A stretch of DNA of 64,000 bases from contig NZ_JAKFGM010000001.1 of the NCBI RefSeq assembly GCF_021502585.1, forward strand, positions 992,001 to 1,056,000, written 5' to 3'. Of the stretch, positions 36,965 through 45,376 are shown piece by piece. Numbering within the stretch: the first letter of the stretch is position 1; each line of letters starts with the position of its first letter. The notes under the pieces are model-generated. The model ran no database searches and was not told where the DNA came from. It was given only the letters and a program-made list of their open reading frames with translations. Origin of the DNA: Sphingomonas cremea. Its GTDB lineage: Bacteria; Pseudomonadota; Alphaproteobacteria; Sphingomonadales; Sphingomonadaceae. The position numbers and the translations under genes are program-made.

Positions 36965-38667
36965 TGCTGCTTTTCCTCCTCGCCTATCTTGGCGGCATTC
37001 TCACCATATTATCGCCTTGCATCCTGCCGGTGCTGCCGTTCGTCTTTGCCCGCGCGGATCGCCCCTTCCTCAGGAACGGCCTGCCCCTTCTCGCCGGAAT
37101 GGCGATTACTTTCGCCGGTGTCGCTACGCTGGCCGCGGTCGGAGGTGGCTGGGCGGTCGCAGCCAATAGTGCGGGCCGTTGGATCGCTATCGTCCTGCTC
37201 GCCGGCTTCGCCCTGCTGCTGATCTTTCCGCAAATGGCGGAACGCGCCATGCGCCCGTTGGTCGGCCTTGGGGAGCGATTGTCGACCAAGGGTAATGAGG
37301 ACCGGATCGGCGGAGCCTTACTGCTCGGCGTCGCAACCGGCCTGCTGTGGGCGCCCTGCGCGGGACCCATTCTCGGCATCATCTTGACCGGTGCAGCCTT
37401 GTCGGGAGCCAGCGCCGCCACTGCCGGCCTGCTTCTCGCCTATGCGCTTGGCGCCGCGACCAGCCTTGCCCTTGCCCTGCTGGTCGGCGGCAGGATGTTC
37501 GCGGCCATGAAGAGGTCGATCGGTGCCGGCGAGGGCGTGCGCAAGGTGCTGGGCGTGCTCATCCTCATCGGCGTCGCAACCATCGCACTTGGCCTCGACA
37601 CCCGCGTCCTGGCCCGCCTGTCGACCGCACAGACGTTCGGTTTCGAACATCGCATCGCCCAATTGCTCGGCATGCAGGAGGAAGAGCTCGGCACGAAAAC
37701 CGGGGGCATGTTGCCTGTCGAAGGACCGTTACCGTCGCTTGACGGCGCGGTCCTGTGGATCAACTCGCCGCCGCTGACCCGCGAGCAGCTGCGCGGCAAG
37801 GTCGTGCTAATCGATTTCTGGACCTACAGCTGCATCAATTGCATCCGCTCCATTCCTTACACCAAGGCTTGGTCGGCGCGGTACAAGGACCAGGGGCTGG
37901 TGGTGATCGGCGTGCATGCGCCCGAATTCGCGTTCGAGCGGGATGCTGTCAACGTCCGCAAGGCCGTACGCGACTTCGGCATCCGCTACCCGGTCGCGCT
38001 AGACAACAACCTCGCCATCTGGCGCGCTTTCGACAACCGCTATTGGCCCGCCCATTACCTCGTCGATGCGCAAGGGCGGATCCGTTATCATCATTTCGGC
38101 GAGGGCCATACCGACGAAACGGAACAGGCGATCCGCGCGCTGCTGGCCGAAAAGGGAGCCAAGCTCGGCGCTACTGCCCGCGTCGCCGCGTCGGGTGCCG
38201 GCGCCGCTGCCGATTTCGCGTCGATCCGGAGCCCCGAAACCTATGTTGGCAGCAGCCGCGGGCGGTCGTTCGCCTCCCCTGGCGGACTGCGTGCCGGCGT
38301 CAACGACTATCGCTTGCCGCCCTCATTCAAGCTCAATGATTGGGCCTTCGACGGCCGCTGGAAGGTCGAGCCCCAACGGTCGATCGTCCAAAGTGCAGGC
38401 GGAAAGATCGCCTTCCAGTTCCGCGCGCGTGACCTCCACCTCGTGCTCGGCAGCTCAACCGGAAGACCTGTCCGCTTCCGCGTACTGCTCGATGGCAAGG
38501 CGCCGGGAAGTGACCACGGCATGGACATTGACGCCACCGGCTTCGGCCAGGTTTCCGAACAACGCCTCTACCAACTCGTCCGCCAAAAAAATGCCGCACA
38601 GGAACGGCTTTTCACGATCGAGTTCCTCGAACCCGGCGCCGAGGCCTACGCGTTCACGTTCGGCTAG
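36964..38667 (+). CDS. dipZ: DipZ-type CcdA-thioredoxin fusion
   Basis: 567 residues: CcdA/DsbD-like membrane domain (~1-215) with its two redox cysteines Cys19 (LSPCILP) and Cys132 (WAPCAGP), a TlpA-like thioredoxin domain (~255-390) with the CINC active site (Cys290/Cys293) and WPAHYLVD cis-Pro region, then a C-terminal domain (~420-567) as in Mycobacterium DipZ. It should carry electrons from cytoplasmic thioredoxin to periplasmic thiols. Start ATG 36964 is fixed by its overlap with msrB. The context argues that its client is the Tat-exported MsrB. Confidence 0.93.
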   Translation: MLLFLLAYLGGILTILSPCILPVLPFVFARADRPFLRNGLPLLAGMAITFAGVATLAAVGGGWAVAANSAGRWIAIVLLAGFALLLIFPQMAERAMRPLVGLGERLSTKGNEDRIGGALLLGVATGLLWAPCAGPILGIILTGAALSGASAATAGLLLAYALGAATSLALALLVGGRMFAAMKRSIGAGEGVRKVLGVLILIGVATIALGLDTRVLARLSTAQTFGFEHRIAQLLGMQEEELGTKTGGMLPVEGPLPSLDGAVLWINSPPLTREQLRGKVVLIDFWTYSCINCIRSIPYTKAWSARYKDQGLVVIGVHAPEFAFERDAVNVRKAVRDFGIRYPVALDNNLAIWRAFDNRYWPAHYLVDAQGRIRYHHFGEGHTDETEQAIRALLAEKGAKLGATARVAASGAGAAADFASIRSPETYVGSSRGRSFASPGGLRAGVNDYRLPPSFKLNDWAFDGRWKVEPQRSIVQSAGGKIAFQFRARDLHLVLGSSTGRPVRFRVLLDGKAPGSDHGMDIDATGFGQVSEQRLYQLVRQKNAAQERLFTIEFLEPGAEAYAFTFG

Positions 38668-39332
38668 CGCAGCAACATCACGGTCATGGCAACCAATAGG
38701 AGCCACTGCCCGATCATGATGGCTGCGTTCCCGAACCCCACCGCCAGCGACCCCTTTGCCTCGACTGCGAACCACCGTGCTTCCACCACGAGCAGCCAGA
38801 GCAGCGAGAGCGCCAACAGCGAAAAATAGACGGCGACGGGCAATGAAAAGCGCTCTGCGGCGAAAAGCGACGCTACGTCCCACATCAGTGCGAATAGACC
38901 CGTGACATAGCATTGGGCATAAAAAGGCGCCCTCAACGACTCCTTTCCAAGCTTGATTCCACGCAGCCTGAGCAGCCTGACGGCAGCCGCCAGCGGCAGT
39001 ACGGCAAATGTCAGGATTCTGAAGATGATGAGGGCGGTATCGCTGCTGATCAGTCCGCTGAAGCCCTGGGTGTTGGTCACTATTTCACTTTCGCCGACCG
39101 TCACCAGCTCGACCGAATGCACCAGGATCAGCGTAAGGAGCAGGAATATTGGCGGCGACACCAGCTCGTCGAACAGCGCCTTTCCGGGCTCCAGCGCGTC
39201 TTTTTCCGCAAGCTTCAGCGTTGCAATGGGCGAACGAATGATCCGCCACAACGTAATCGGATAGAAGACCAGCTAGCTCACCACCTCGTAGAGAAGTTCG
39301 TCCAGCGACTGGAGCAGCTTGAAGAAGTCCAT
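38664..39332 (-). pseudogene. Multi-helix membrane protein gene interrupted by an amber codon
   Basis: The natural start is ATG 39332 (MDFFKLLQSLDELLYEVVS), which after 19 codons meets TAG at 39275-39273; the same frame then continues LVFYPITLWRIIRSPIATLK for another ~200 codons. Four or five hydrophobic helices follow (LFDELVSPPIFLLLTLILVHSV and others), typical of a small permease-like family. The residue lost is probably Trp (TGG to TAG) given the flanking SxLVFYP hydrophobic pattern. Either a recent nonsense mutation, a base-call error, or translation restarting downstream without the first 27+ residues. Stop overlaps dipZ's stop by 4 nt. Confidence 0.75.
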
Positions 39333-39338
39333 GATTCC

Positions 39339-39356
39339 GGCCCCCGTTTGGGGGCC
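39339..39356. other. Short perfect hairpin GGCCCCC-GTTT-GGGGGCC
   Basis: A 7-bp perfect stem with a 4-nt loop, between the disrupted membrane gene (starting 39332) and the gene ending at 39401. On the minus strand the 3' arm lies 6-12 nt before the ATG, overlapping where a ribosome-binding site would be, so it may affect translation or attenuate the upstream transcript. No T-tract follows, so not a typical terminator. Confidence 0.5.
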
Positions 39357-39400
39357 AATGTGCCCAGCCCCACCATCAAGGCAATCAGGGGAAACCCTTC

Positions 39401-40195
39401 TTAGGCTGCCAGTTCGAAGGCGCCGGGCTCCCGGTCGCAGGCCTCGCGCCACTGCTGCCGTCGCCGCTCCTGCAACATATGCTGAAGCGCATAGAAATGC
39501 TGTGCTGGATTGGCTCGGAAGGACGGAGGCAGCGTGGTTTCGTTACGGAGTTGCCGCTCGACCCGCGCCCAGCCACGCCGCTTGTCTCGGCACATATGTC
39601 GCGACAGGACCTTCGCACCTACTAGCCGTCGCGCCGCACGCCCCAGGGCGGTCGCGCTGACCGCCGTCCACGCATCTTCAATCGACTGCATGTCGACCGT
39701 GGCAGCTGCAAACCGCTCGCTCTCCTCGGCAAGCGCGCACTCTTCCTCGACCGAAAGATATTCTCCCGCCCGCCTGGCCGAATGGCAACGATCGAGCAGT
39801 GCCAGCAGCCCCGGCGGAATATTCGTTTCGGCTTCGCACCGCAACGCTGCTGTGGCGCTTAGCCTGTAGGCGCGATAGGCCGCTTCGGTGCGCGACCGCG
39901 CGGCTTCCCCCAGCGCTTCGGCCAGCAGGTTGAGCCCCGCCCGCGCTTCGTCGCGCCCCTTGGTCATCCAGCCCCATCGCTCGATCCGTTTACCCAGCGC
40001 CTCCAGGCCAGCGGCAATTCGCAAACCCTGGCGGGCTTCCCCAAGCGCCCAGCCATGACTTCCGCGGGCATGGTCATAAAGGTGATGGAGCACCACGGTC
40101 CGCTGCCCATGGTCGCGCGCACGTCCGGCAAGCGCCGCGGCGTCCGCCTCCAACTGCTCGATCAGCCCGTGCTGGTGCGCTGCTATAATGTCCAT
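39401..40195 (-). CDS. Helical protein of unknown function
   Basis: 264 residues, almost entirely predicted helix, rich in Ala, Glu and Arg; no signal peptide or membrane span. Notable segments are VLHHLYDHARGSHGWALGEAR and a basic block SRHMCRDKRRGWARVERQLR. Codon use is like its neighbours. I do not recognise a domain. It reads in the same direction as the TonB operon upstream but a strong terminator lies between. Confidence 0.7.
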   Translation of the reverse strand: MDIIAAHQHGLIEQLEADAAALAGRARDHGQRTVVLHHLYDHARGSHGWALGEARQGLRIAAGLEALGKRIERWGWMTKGRDEARAGLNLLAEALGEAARSRTEAAYRAYRLSATAALRCEAETNIPPGLLALLDRCHSARRAGEYLSVEEECALAEESERFAAATVDMQSIEDAWTAVSATALGRAARRLVGAKVLSRHMCRDKRRGWARVERQLRNETTLPPSFRANPAQHFYALQHMLQERRRQQWREACDREPGAFELAA

Positions 40196-40280
40196 AAGTC
40201 TCGCACTAGCCGCCGACCGGTTGAAAAGCGGTTACCCCGCCACTGCTTCAGAAGCAGTTTTCCCGACGTTTCTGCTGCAA

Positions 40281-40310
40281 CGAAAAGGGCGGCCCCTTTC
40301 GGGACCGCCC
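40281..40310 (-). terminator. Rho-independent terminator of the tonB operon
   Basis: Read on the minus strand, GGGCGGTCCC-GAAA-GGGGCCGCCC forms a 10-bp stem with a stable GNRA-type GAAA loop and one G-U pair, followed directly by TTTTCG. It is 25 nt beyond the stop of the last exbD. Confidence 0.9.
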
Positions 40311-40335
40311 AAATCTCGTTCAAGGCAGATTTGCC

Positions 40336-40770
40336 TTAGAAGACCGTCATATAGGCTTCGTTACCGACGAATCCCATTTTGCTGACCTTCGCTTGCTTCG
40401 TCACCGCAAGCACCTGGTCAACAACCAGGTAGCGCGCGTTGGGATCGGGCTGCAGGTGGAGCTCGGGAATCGGGTCCATCTGCTGCGTCACGTCCAGATA
40501 CTGGCGCAACTGCGTCAGATTGACTGGCGTTCCGTTCCACAGCACCGCGCCTTCCGGCGTGACCACGACCTTGTTCTTGACTGGATCGATCGGCGGCGGC
40601 GGTTGGTCGCTTTGATCCTGCGGCAAGTCCAGCTTCACGGCATGGGTCTGCGGCGGGATGGTAATGATCAGCATGATGATAAGAACCAACAAGACGTCGA
40701 TCAGCGGCGTCGTGTTGATGTCCATCATGGGCTCGCCTTCGGTATTCGAGCCAGTGGTTTGCATCGCCAT
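40336..40770 (-). CDS. exbD: ExbD-family biopolymer transport protein (second copy)
   Basis: 144 residues, single N-terminal transmembrane helix (~22-42; PLIDVLLVLIIMLIIT) carrying the proton-carrying Asp in NTTPLIDV, then a periplasmic domain. Pairs with ExbB to energise TonB. Two different exbD genes in tandem, as here, are frequent in Alpha- and Gammaproteobacteria. Last gene before the terminator. Confidence 0.95.
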   Translation of the reverse strand: MAMQTTGSNTEGEPMMDINTTPLIDVLLVLIIMLIITIPPQTHAVKLDLPQDQSDQPPPPIDPVKNKVVVTPEGAVLWNGTPVNLTQLRQYLDVTQQMDPIPELHLQPDPNARYLVVDQVLAVTKQAKVSKMGFVGNEAYMTVF

Positions 40771-40788
40771 GGTGGCTTGCTCCTAAAC

Positions 40789-41283
40789 TTACAGCCGCGT
40801 GACCGGCCCACCGGCCGGAGGTTGCGAAATGAACCCGACGCGGGCGAAGCCGGCGCGCTGCATGGTAAACACCGCGCCGCCAATGCACTTGTAAGGCGTG
40901 TTGATGTCACCGCGGATATGCACTTCGGGCATATTCTCTTCGGTGATGTTCTCGACGCCGCCGACCTTTTTGATCTGGTCTTCCAGCGCCTTCACCGCAC
41001 GGTCGAGCAATTGCTCGTTGGTCACCGGAATCAGGTTCCAGTAGACCTCACACGTTCCCCCGGGCCCGCCGCGGATCGTCAGCGAGACGTTCTCCGGCTT
41101 GGTTTCCGTCGGCTCGTTGCGGACATCCGGCAGGGTAATCGGCACCGACTGGATCACCACCGGGACGGTGATGAGGAAGATGATCAGGAGCACCAGCATC
41201 ACGTCGACCAGCGGCGTGGTGTTGATGTCCGACATCGGGACGTCTTCGTCGGCCGAGTCGGCAAAGCCCGCGTTCATTGCCAT
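40789..41283 (-). CDS. exbD: ExbD-family biopolymer transport protein (first copy)
   Basis: 164 residues with the same layout: NTTPLVDVMLVLLIIFLITVP at ~20-40 with the essential Asp, then a periplasmic domain that is longer than in the downstream copy and has a cysteine (GTCEVYW). The two copies share only the N-terminal helix closely and may form a heteromeric dimer in the ExbB pore. Confidence 0.95.
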   Translation of the reverse strand: MAMNAGFADSADEDVPMSDINTTPLVDVMLVLLIIFLITVPVVIQSVPITLPDVRNEPTETKPENVSLTIRGGPGGTCEVYWNLIPVTNEQLLDRAVKALEDQIKKVGGVENITEENMPEVHIRGDINTPYKCIGGAVFTMQRAGFARVGFISQPPAGGPVTRL

Positions 41284-41357
41284 GAGGCGTCAATCCTTCT
41301 TCGTTCAAGTCTCACCGGGCCCGCCACGATCGCGCGGCAGGCCCGGAAAGGTTCGGC

Positions 41358-42119
41358 TTAGCGCGCGGCCGTACCAGCGGCCGGTGCCGGACGGGCAGCC
41401 TGCGCCGGCTGCTTCGGAGCAGCACTTGCCATGACCGGCTTCACCGCGCCGTTCGACATCAGGTAGCCGTGGACGTCGTTGGTGAAGGCGGCGAGATCCT
41501 CGGTGATCGACTTGTTGCGACGGATCAGCCAGTTGTAGGCGAGCACCGCCGGAACCGCGACGACCAGGCCGAGCGCGGTCATGATCAGCGCTTCGCCGAC
41601 CGGGCCGGCCACGGTCGAGATCGACGCCGAACCCGTCGCGCCGATCTTGATCAGAGCGCGATAGATGCCGATGACGGTACCGAACAGGCCGATGAACGGC
41701 GCGGTCGAACCGACGGTCGCCAGGAAGGCCAGGCCTTCGCCGAGGCGGTTGGTGATCGCACCCTGCGAACGAGCGAGCGAATTGGCCATCCAGTCATGCT
41801 GGTCGACCGGGTCGGTCAGCTTGCTGTGCTGGTCCTGGGCAAGCAGCGCGTCTTCGACGATCGCGCGATAGGCGCTGCGCTGCTCTAGCTTGTTGGCAGC
41901 CTCACGCAGGTTCGGCGAGTTCCAGAAACTGGCTCGGACCTTGTTGGCCTGGCTCATGATCTTCTGCTGCTGAAGCAGCTTGGTGAACAGGATGTAGAAG
42001 CTGAAGATCGACATGGCGACGAGGATGATGAACACGGTCCATGAAATCAGGCCGCCTTCTTGCAGAGCCTGCAGCAGGCCGTACGGGTTGTCGCCGGCGG
42101 GGGTGGTGGGAGCTGCCAT
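41358..42119 (-). CDS. exbB: MotA/TolQ/ExbB proton channel family protein
   Basis: 253 residues, three-helix proton channel subunit. Helices at ~27-50, ~130-155 and ~170-195. The second and third carry GEGLAFLATVGSTAPFIGLFGTVIGIYRALIKIG, the classic ExbB/TolQ signature, and GEALIMTALGLVVAVPAVLAYN. The C-terminus (~230-253) is an Ala/Pro-rich tail. Between tonB and two exbD genes in one operon. Confidence 0.96.
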   Translation of the reverse strand: MAAPTTPAGDNPYGLLQALQEGGLISWTVFIILVAMSIFSFYILFTKLLQQQKIMSQANKVRASFWNSPNLREAANKLEQRSAYRAIVEDALLAQDQHSKLTDPVDQHDWMANSLARSQGAITNRLGEGLAFLATVGSTAPFIGLFGTVIGIYRALIKIGATGSASISTVAGPVGEALIMTALGLVVAVPAVLAYNWLIRRNKSITEDLAAFTNDVHGYLMSNGAVKPVMASAAPKQPAQAARPAPAAGTAAR

Positions 42120-42168
42120 ATGTTTGACTTTCCTATTGAAACTTTGGGTTCGTTAAGTTGAGCTAAAA

Positions 42169-42828
42169 TCAGTCTTCGGGCAGTTCCCAGCGAATGCGCT
42201 GGGAGAATGTGTCCGAAATCGGGTTTCCTGCCTGATCCTTGGCCGGTGTGAATCGCGCACGGCGCCTCAGGATGTTGCAGGTTGCTGCGTCGAGCGCGGA
42301 CGATCCCGACGATCCGGTGATCGAGCAGTCTGTCACTCGGCCATCGGTGCCGATGCTGAGGCGTACCGCCGTGGTGCCCTGCTCTTCATTGCGAATCGCG
42401 GACTGCGGATAATCGTCGGTCGAGAATAGCGACGTCAGGTTCGCCTTCGCCTTCGCGGCCTGCGAGACCCTTGGCGGCGGCGGAGCCGACGGCGCGGGCG
42501 GAGCCGGGCGCTCGGTGATCACCGGCGGCGGCGCGACGGGAACCGAAATGACCGGCGGCGCGACCGAATTGGTTCGGACGATCGGCGGAGGCGCAACCAC
42601 CTGCGGCGGCGGCGGCGTATTCTGGTCCGGCGGTGGCGGCGGCTCTTCCGGCGGCGGCGGCGGTTCGTCCTCCACGTCGAAAGTCTTCAGATCCTCTGCA
42701 GCTTTCTTGATGACGTTATAGGCAAGGCCGGTCACCAAGGCATAGCCGAGAGCAATATGGATGAGTGCCACGATGATGATCGCCGCAGTGCGGTTGGAAC
42801 TCATCTGTTTGCGATTGGCGTAAGACAT
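42169..42828 (-). CDS. tonB: TonB energy transducer
   Basis: About 219 residues from ATG 42828 (MSYANRKQ, with GGAG 15 nt upstream); ATG 42861 would add 11. The N-terminal anchor is at ~14-34, followed by the periplasm-spanning Pro-rich region (~52-125, long runs of P with E/Q) and the C-terminal TonB domain containing YPQSAIRNEEQGTTAVRLSIG and ending in a WELPED tail. Energises TonB-dependent receptors, which sphingomonads carry in large numbers; none is in this window. Confidence 0.94.
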   Translation of the reverse strand: MSYANRKQMSSNRTAAIIIVALIHIALGYALVTGLAYNVIKKAAEDLKTFDVEDEPPPPPEEPPPPPDQNTPPPPQVVAPPPIVRTNSVAPPVISVPVAPPPVITERPAPPAPSAPPPPRVSQAAKAKANLTSLFSTDDYPQSAIRNEEQGTTAVRLSIGTDGRVTDCSITGSSGSSALDAATCNILRRRARFTPAKDQAGNPISDTFSQRIRWELPED

Positions 42829-42910
42829 TAAGCCGCAAATCTCCTCGATGGTCGATTCCATGACTTCCCGGAGACGGCGAATTCAACGCGACCCGAGTTG
42901 TCGTGAAACC

Positions 42911-42935
42911 GCCGATGTACTAACATATCATCGGC
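42911..42935. promoter_or_regulatory. Inverted repeat upstream of tonB
   Basis: GCCGATG (42911-42917) and CATCGGC (42929-42935) form a perfect 7-bp dyad around an AT-rich spacer that contains a TATGTT-like -10 on the minus strand. It lies about 80 bp before the tonB start in the 217-nt region between folB and tonB. It does not resemble a 19-bp Fur box, so the regulator is unknown. The rest of this region shows no gene. Confidence 0.5.
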
Positions 42936-43045
42936 AGATACGCGCCACCCTTAATGAAGCGATAATGGCCGCGCAACGAATTTTGTTCCGAATGCGGCAA
43001 GGACCGCGCAAATTCGCGGCGCGCCCGATGCTATTCCCCTACGTT

Positions 43046-43465
43046 TTATGGGGTTTGTCCGGGGAAGGAGGCAATTTCGACTCCCACCCCCTGGGCCTCG
43101 GAATAGATGTCGGGCTTGACGCTCTTGACCCTTAGCGCCTTGACTCCACGATAGGCTGCAACCCGCTGAAAAATAGCGTGAACCAGCGTTTCCTGGAGAT
43201 TGTATCTCCGCTCCTGGGCAAGCCGGATGACCTCGGTTTTCAGATAGTCATAGTTCCAGGCGGACCGATGATCGTCGTCGCCTGGCGGTTCGAGATCCTC
43301 CAGCCAAAGCTCGATGGTGATCAGCAGGCGCTGCGGGGTCCCAACCTCGAATTCATGGAAACCGATATCGGTCATCACCTCCAGCGAATCGAGGAGGATT
43401 CGGCTTTGCCGGACCTTCAGATGGTCCGGCACCATGCCCTGCAGCCTGATCGCCTCATCGCTCAT
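43046..43465 (-). CDS. folB: Dihydroneopterin aldolase-like protein
   Basis: 139 residues of the FolB/tunnelling fold; folate biosynthesis step cleaving dihydroneopterin. Motifs: FEVGTPQRLLITIELWL, NYDYLKTEVIRLA, and NLQETLVHAIFQRV, containing the conserved Glu-Thr-Leu segment of the active site. The N-terminal ~20 residues extend beyond the usual FolB start. Overlaps the upstream SDR gene by 11 nt. Confidence 0.92.
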   Translation of the reverse strand: MSDEAIRLQGMVPDHLKVRQSRILLDSLEVMTDIGFHEFEVGTPQRLLITIELWLEDLEPPGDDDHRSAWNYDYLKTEVIRLAQERRYNLQETLVHAIFQRVAAYRGVKALRVKSVKPDIYSEAQGVGVEIASFPGQTP

Positions 43466-44189
43466 TCAAGCCCTCCAGGAATTGCACGTCGCGTTTCAGG
43501 TTCATGAAATGCTGGCCACCGTCGAGGACGAGCGTCTGGCCGGTCATGCTCGCCGAATCAATCAGGAAGCGCAGCGCGGCGACGACGTCGCCGATTTCCA
43601 CGCCGCGACGCAGCGGATTGAGCTCATGCACTGCTGCGAAATTGGCCCGGTCCTGCTCGCCCGAGGGCAGCATCAGTGCCGGTGCAATCGCATTCACCCG
43701 GATGCCCTGCCCCGCCAGCGCCCTCGCCGCGACCTCGGTGAGGCCGGCCAGGGCATATTTGGACAATGTATAGCTAAGGAAGTCGGGGTTGGGCGCGGCC
43801 AGTTTGGAATCGAGCAGGTTGACCGCCAGCGCCTCCCCGCCCGCATGCCGCCGCGCCAGCTCGTCAATCAGCAGCATCGGCGCCCGAGCATTGACCTTCA
43901 TATGCGAGTCGAATTCCTCGGCGCTCGCATTGCCGAATCCGTCAAATGCGAACCGGGCGGCATTATTGACGAGCAGCCGAACCGGCGGCAGGCCGTCGGC
44001 CGCTGCGAATATCCGGCCGGCACAGTCCGCTTCGGCCAGATCGGCAACCGACTTCACCGCTCCTTCAGGCACGGCATCGTCCGTGCGGTGGACATGCGCA
44101 ACGACTGTCCAGGCGTCATCTATCAGCGCCCGCACAAGCGCCTCGCCGACCCGCTTGCCGCCGCCCGTAACGATTGCTGTCCTGCTCAT
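43455..44189 (-). CDS. SDR oxidoreductase, FolM/pteridine-reductase-like
   Basis: 244 residues with Rossmann motif TGGGKRVGEALVR (TGxxxRxG, the pattern of pteridine reductases), NNAARF, and the catalytic SYTLSKYAL (Y-x-x-x-K). The RxG motif in the cofactor loop and the downstream folB overlap argue for a dihydrofolate/dihydromonapterin reductase of the FolM type. Substrate remains inferred. Confidence 0.88.
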   Translation of the reverse strand: MSRTAIVTGGGKRVGEALVRALIDDAWTVVAHVHRTDDAVPEGAVKSVADLAEADCAGRIFAAADGLPPVRLLVNNAARFAFDGFGNASAEEFDSHMKVNARAPMLLIDELARRHAGGEALAVNLLDSKLAAPNPDFLSYTLSKYALAGLTEVAARALAGQGIRVNAIAPALMLPSGEQDRANFAAVHELNPLRRGVEIGDVVAALRFLIDSASMTGQTLVLDGGQHFMNLKRDVQFLEGLNER

Positions 44190-44237
44190 TGGACGGCACT
44201 ATCATCCAACTGCGCGCTCGCCTACATCGCCGCTCCG

Positions 44238-44804
44238 ATGCCCGAACGACGTCCACCCATCGAAGCCCAGGGACAGAGCCTTGCCGACCTCGCCGCAGCG
44301 ATCGAAGCGCGTGGCGAATCTCCGCCGGTCGATCGCTGGAACCCCCGGCACTGTGGCCACTCGGGCATGCGGATCGCCCGCGACGGCAGCTGGTTTCACG
44401 AAGGCAGTCCGATTGGCCGTCCGGCGATGGTCCGGCTGTTCGCATCGGTGCTGCGACGGGAACCCGACGGCAGCCATGTATTGGTCACCCCGGTCGAAAA
44501 GCTGACGATCGACGTCGAGGCGACGGCCTTCCGCGCCACGCAAATGACCATGGCGGGCGAGCGGGAACAGCGTCGCATTGGCGTCATGCTGGATAGCGGC
44601 GATGCGCTGATCGTCGGGCCTGCCCATCCGTTGACCGTAATCGAAACGGCCGAAGGTCCGTCGCCTCGCGTTGCGGTGCGCTTCGGCCTGGAAGCCGAGC
44701 TTGCACGGCCTTTATATTATGAGCTCGCCGATATCGCGCTGGCTGAAGGCCATGAGCCGCCCGGCGTGTGGTCCGATGGTGCTTTCTTCCCGCTTGTCCC
44801 ATGA
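44238..44804 (+). CDS. DUF1285 protein
   Basis: 188 residues from ATG 44238. The sequence CGHSGMRIARDGSWFHEGSPIGRPAMVRLFASVLRREPDG is the DUF1285 signature, a beta-rich conserved alphaproteobacterial family of unknown function. Its stop overlaps the NudL start by 4 nt (ATGA), beginning a tightly coupled DUF1285-NUDIX-cca operon. Confidence 0.92.
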   Translation: MPERRPPIEAQGQSLADLAAAIEARGESPPVDRWNPRHCGHSGMRIARDGSWFHEGSPIGRPAMVRLFASVLRREPDGSHVLVTPVEKLTIDVEATAFRATQMTMAGEREQRRIGVMLDSGDALIVGPAHPLTVIETAEGPSPRVAVRFGLEAELARPLYYELADIALAEGHEPPGVWSDGAFFPLVP

Positions 44805-45376
44805 ACCTGATCGAACGCATCACCCTATCGCTGGCCGCCGACCCGCCGCACGACCTGTTGCCTGGCGACCTCATCGAAGGCCATGACGACGAACCGCGAC
44901 AGGCAGCGGTGCTGGTTGCAATCACCGACCGGCCCGATCCGGGGCTGATTCTTACCGTCCGAAGGGAGCATCTTCGAACCCACGCGGGCCAGGTCGCCTT
45001 CCCCGGCGGGCGGATCGACGATGGTGAGGACGCCCCGGCCGCCGCGCTGCGCGAAGCTCTGGAAGAACTGGCGCTCGACCCCGCGCTCGTTCGGCTGATC
45101 GGGACCGCCGATGCCTACCGGACTGTCACCGGATATGGCGTAACTCCCGTGGTCGGCGTTGTTCCACCGGACCTCGACCTTGTTCCCAATCCCGCCGAAG
45201 TCGCCGACTGGTTCGAGGCGCCGCTTGATTTTGTGCTCGATCCCGCCAACCAGCAACGCATGAGTGCTGAATATCAAGGCCGGCTTCGGCATTATTACAG
45301 GATCGACTGGAAGGGCCGCCAAATCTGGGGCGCCACCGCCGCGATGCTGGTCAACCTGTCCAGGCGGCTCGGATGA
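44801..45376 (+). CDS. nudL: CoA pyrophosphatase (NUDIX hydrolase)
   Basis: 191 residues from ATG 44801. The NUDIX box is complete: GGRIDDGEDAPAAALREALEEL (G-x5-E-x7-R-E-x-x-E-E). The preceding LRTHAGQVAFPGG segment is the UPF0035/CoA-specific element of the NudL/PCD1 branch, which hydrolyses CoA to 3',5'-ADP and phosphopantetheine. The stop overlaps the cca start by 4 nt. Confidence 0.93.
   Translation: MNLIERITLSLAADPPHDLLPGDLIEGHDDEPRQAAVLVAITDRPDPGLILTVRREHLRTHAGQVAFPGGRIDDGEDAPAAALREALEELALDPALVRLIGTADAYRTVTGYGVTPVVGVVPPDLDLVPNPAEVADWFEAPLDFVLDPANQQRMSAEYQGRLRHYYRIDWKGRQIWGATAAMLVNLSRRLG

Noticed and set aside
40393-41361. 322-codon plus-strand frame
   Set aside because: Antisense to both exbD genes.
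42515-42721. Plus-strand Gly/Thr-rich repeat protein
   Set aside because: It is the complement of the Pro-rich periplasmic region of tonB.
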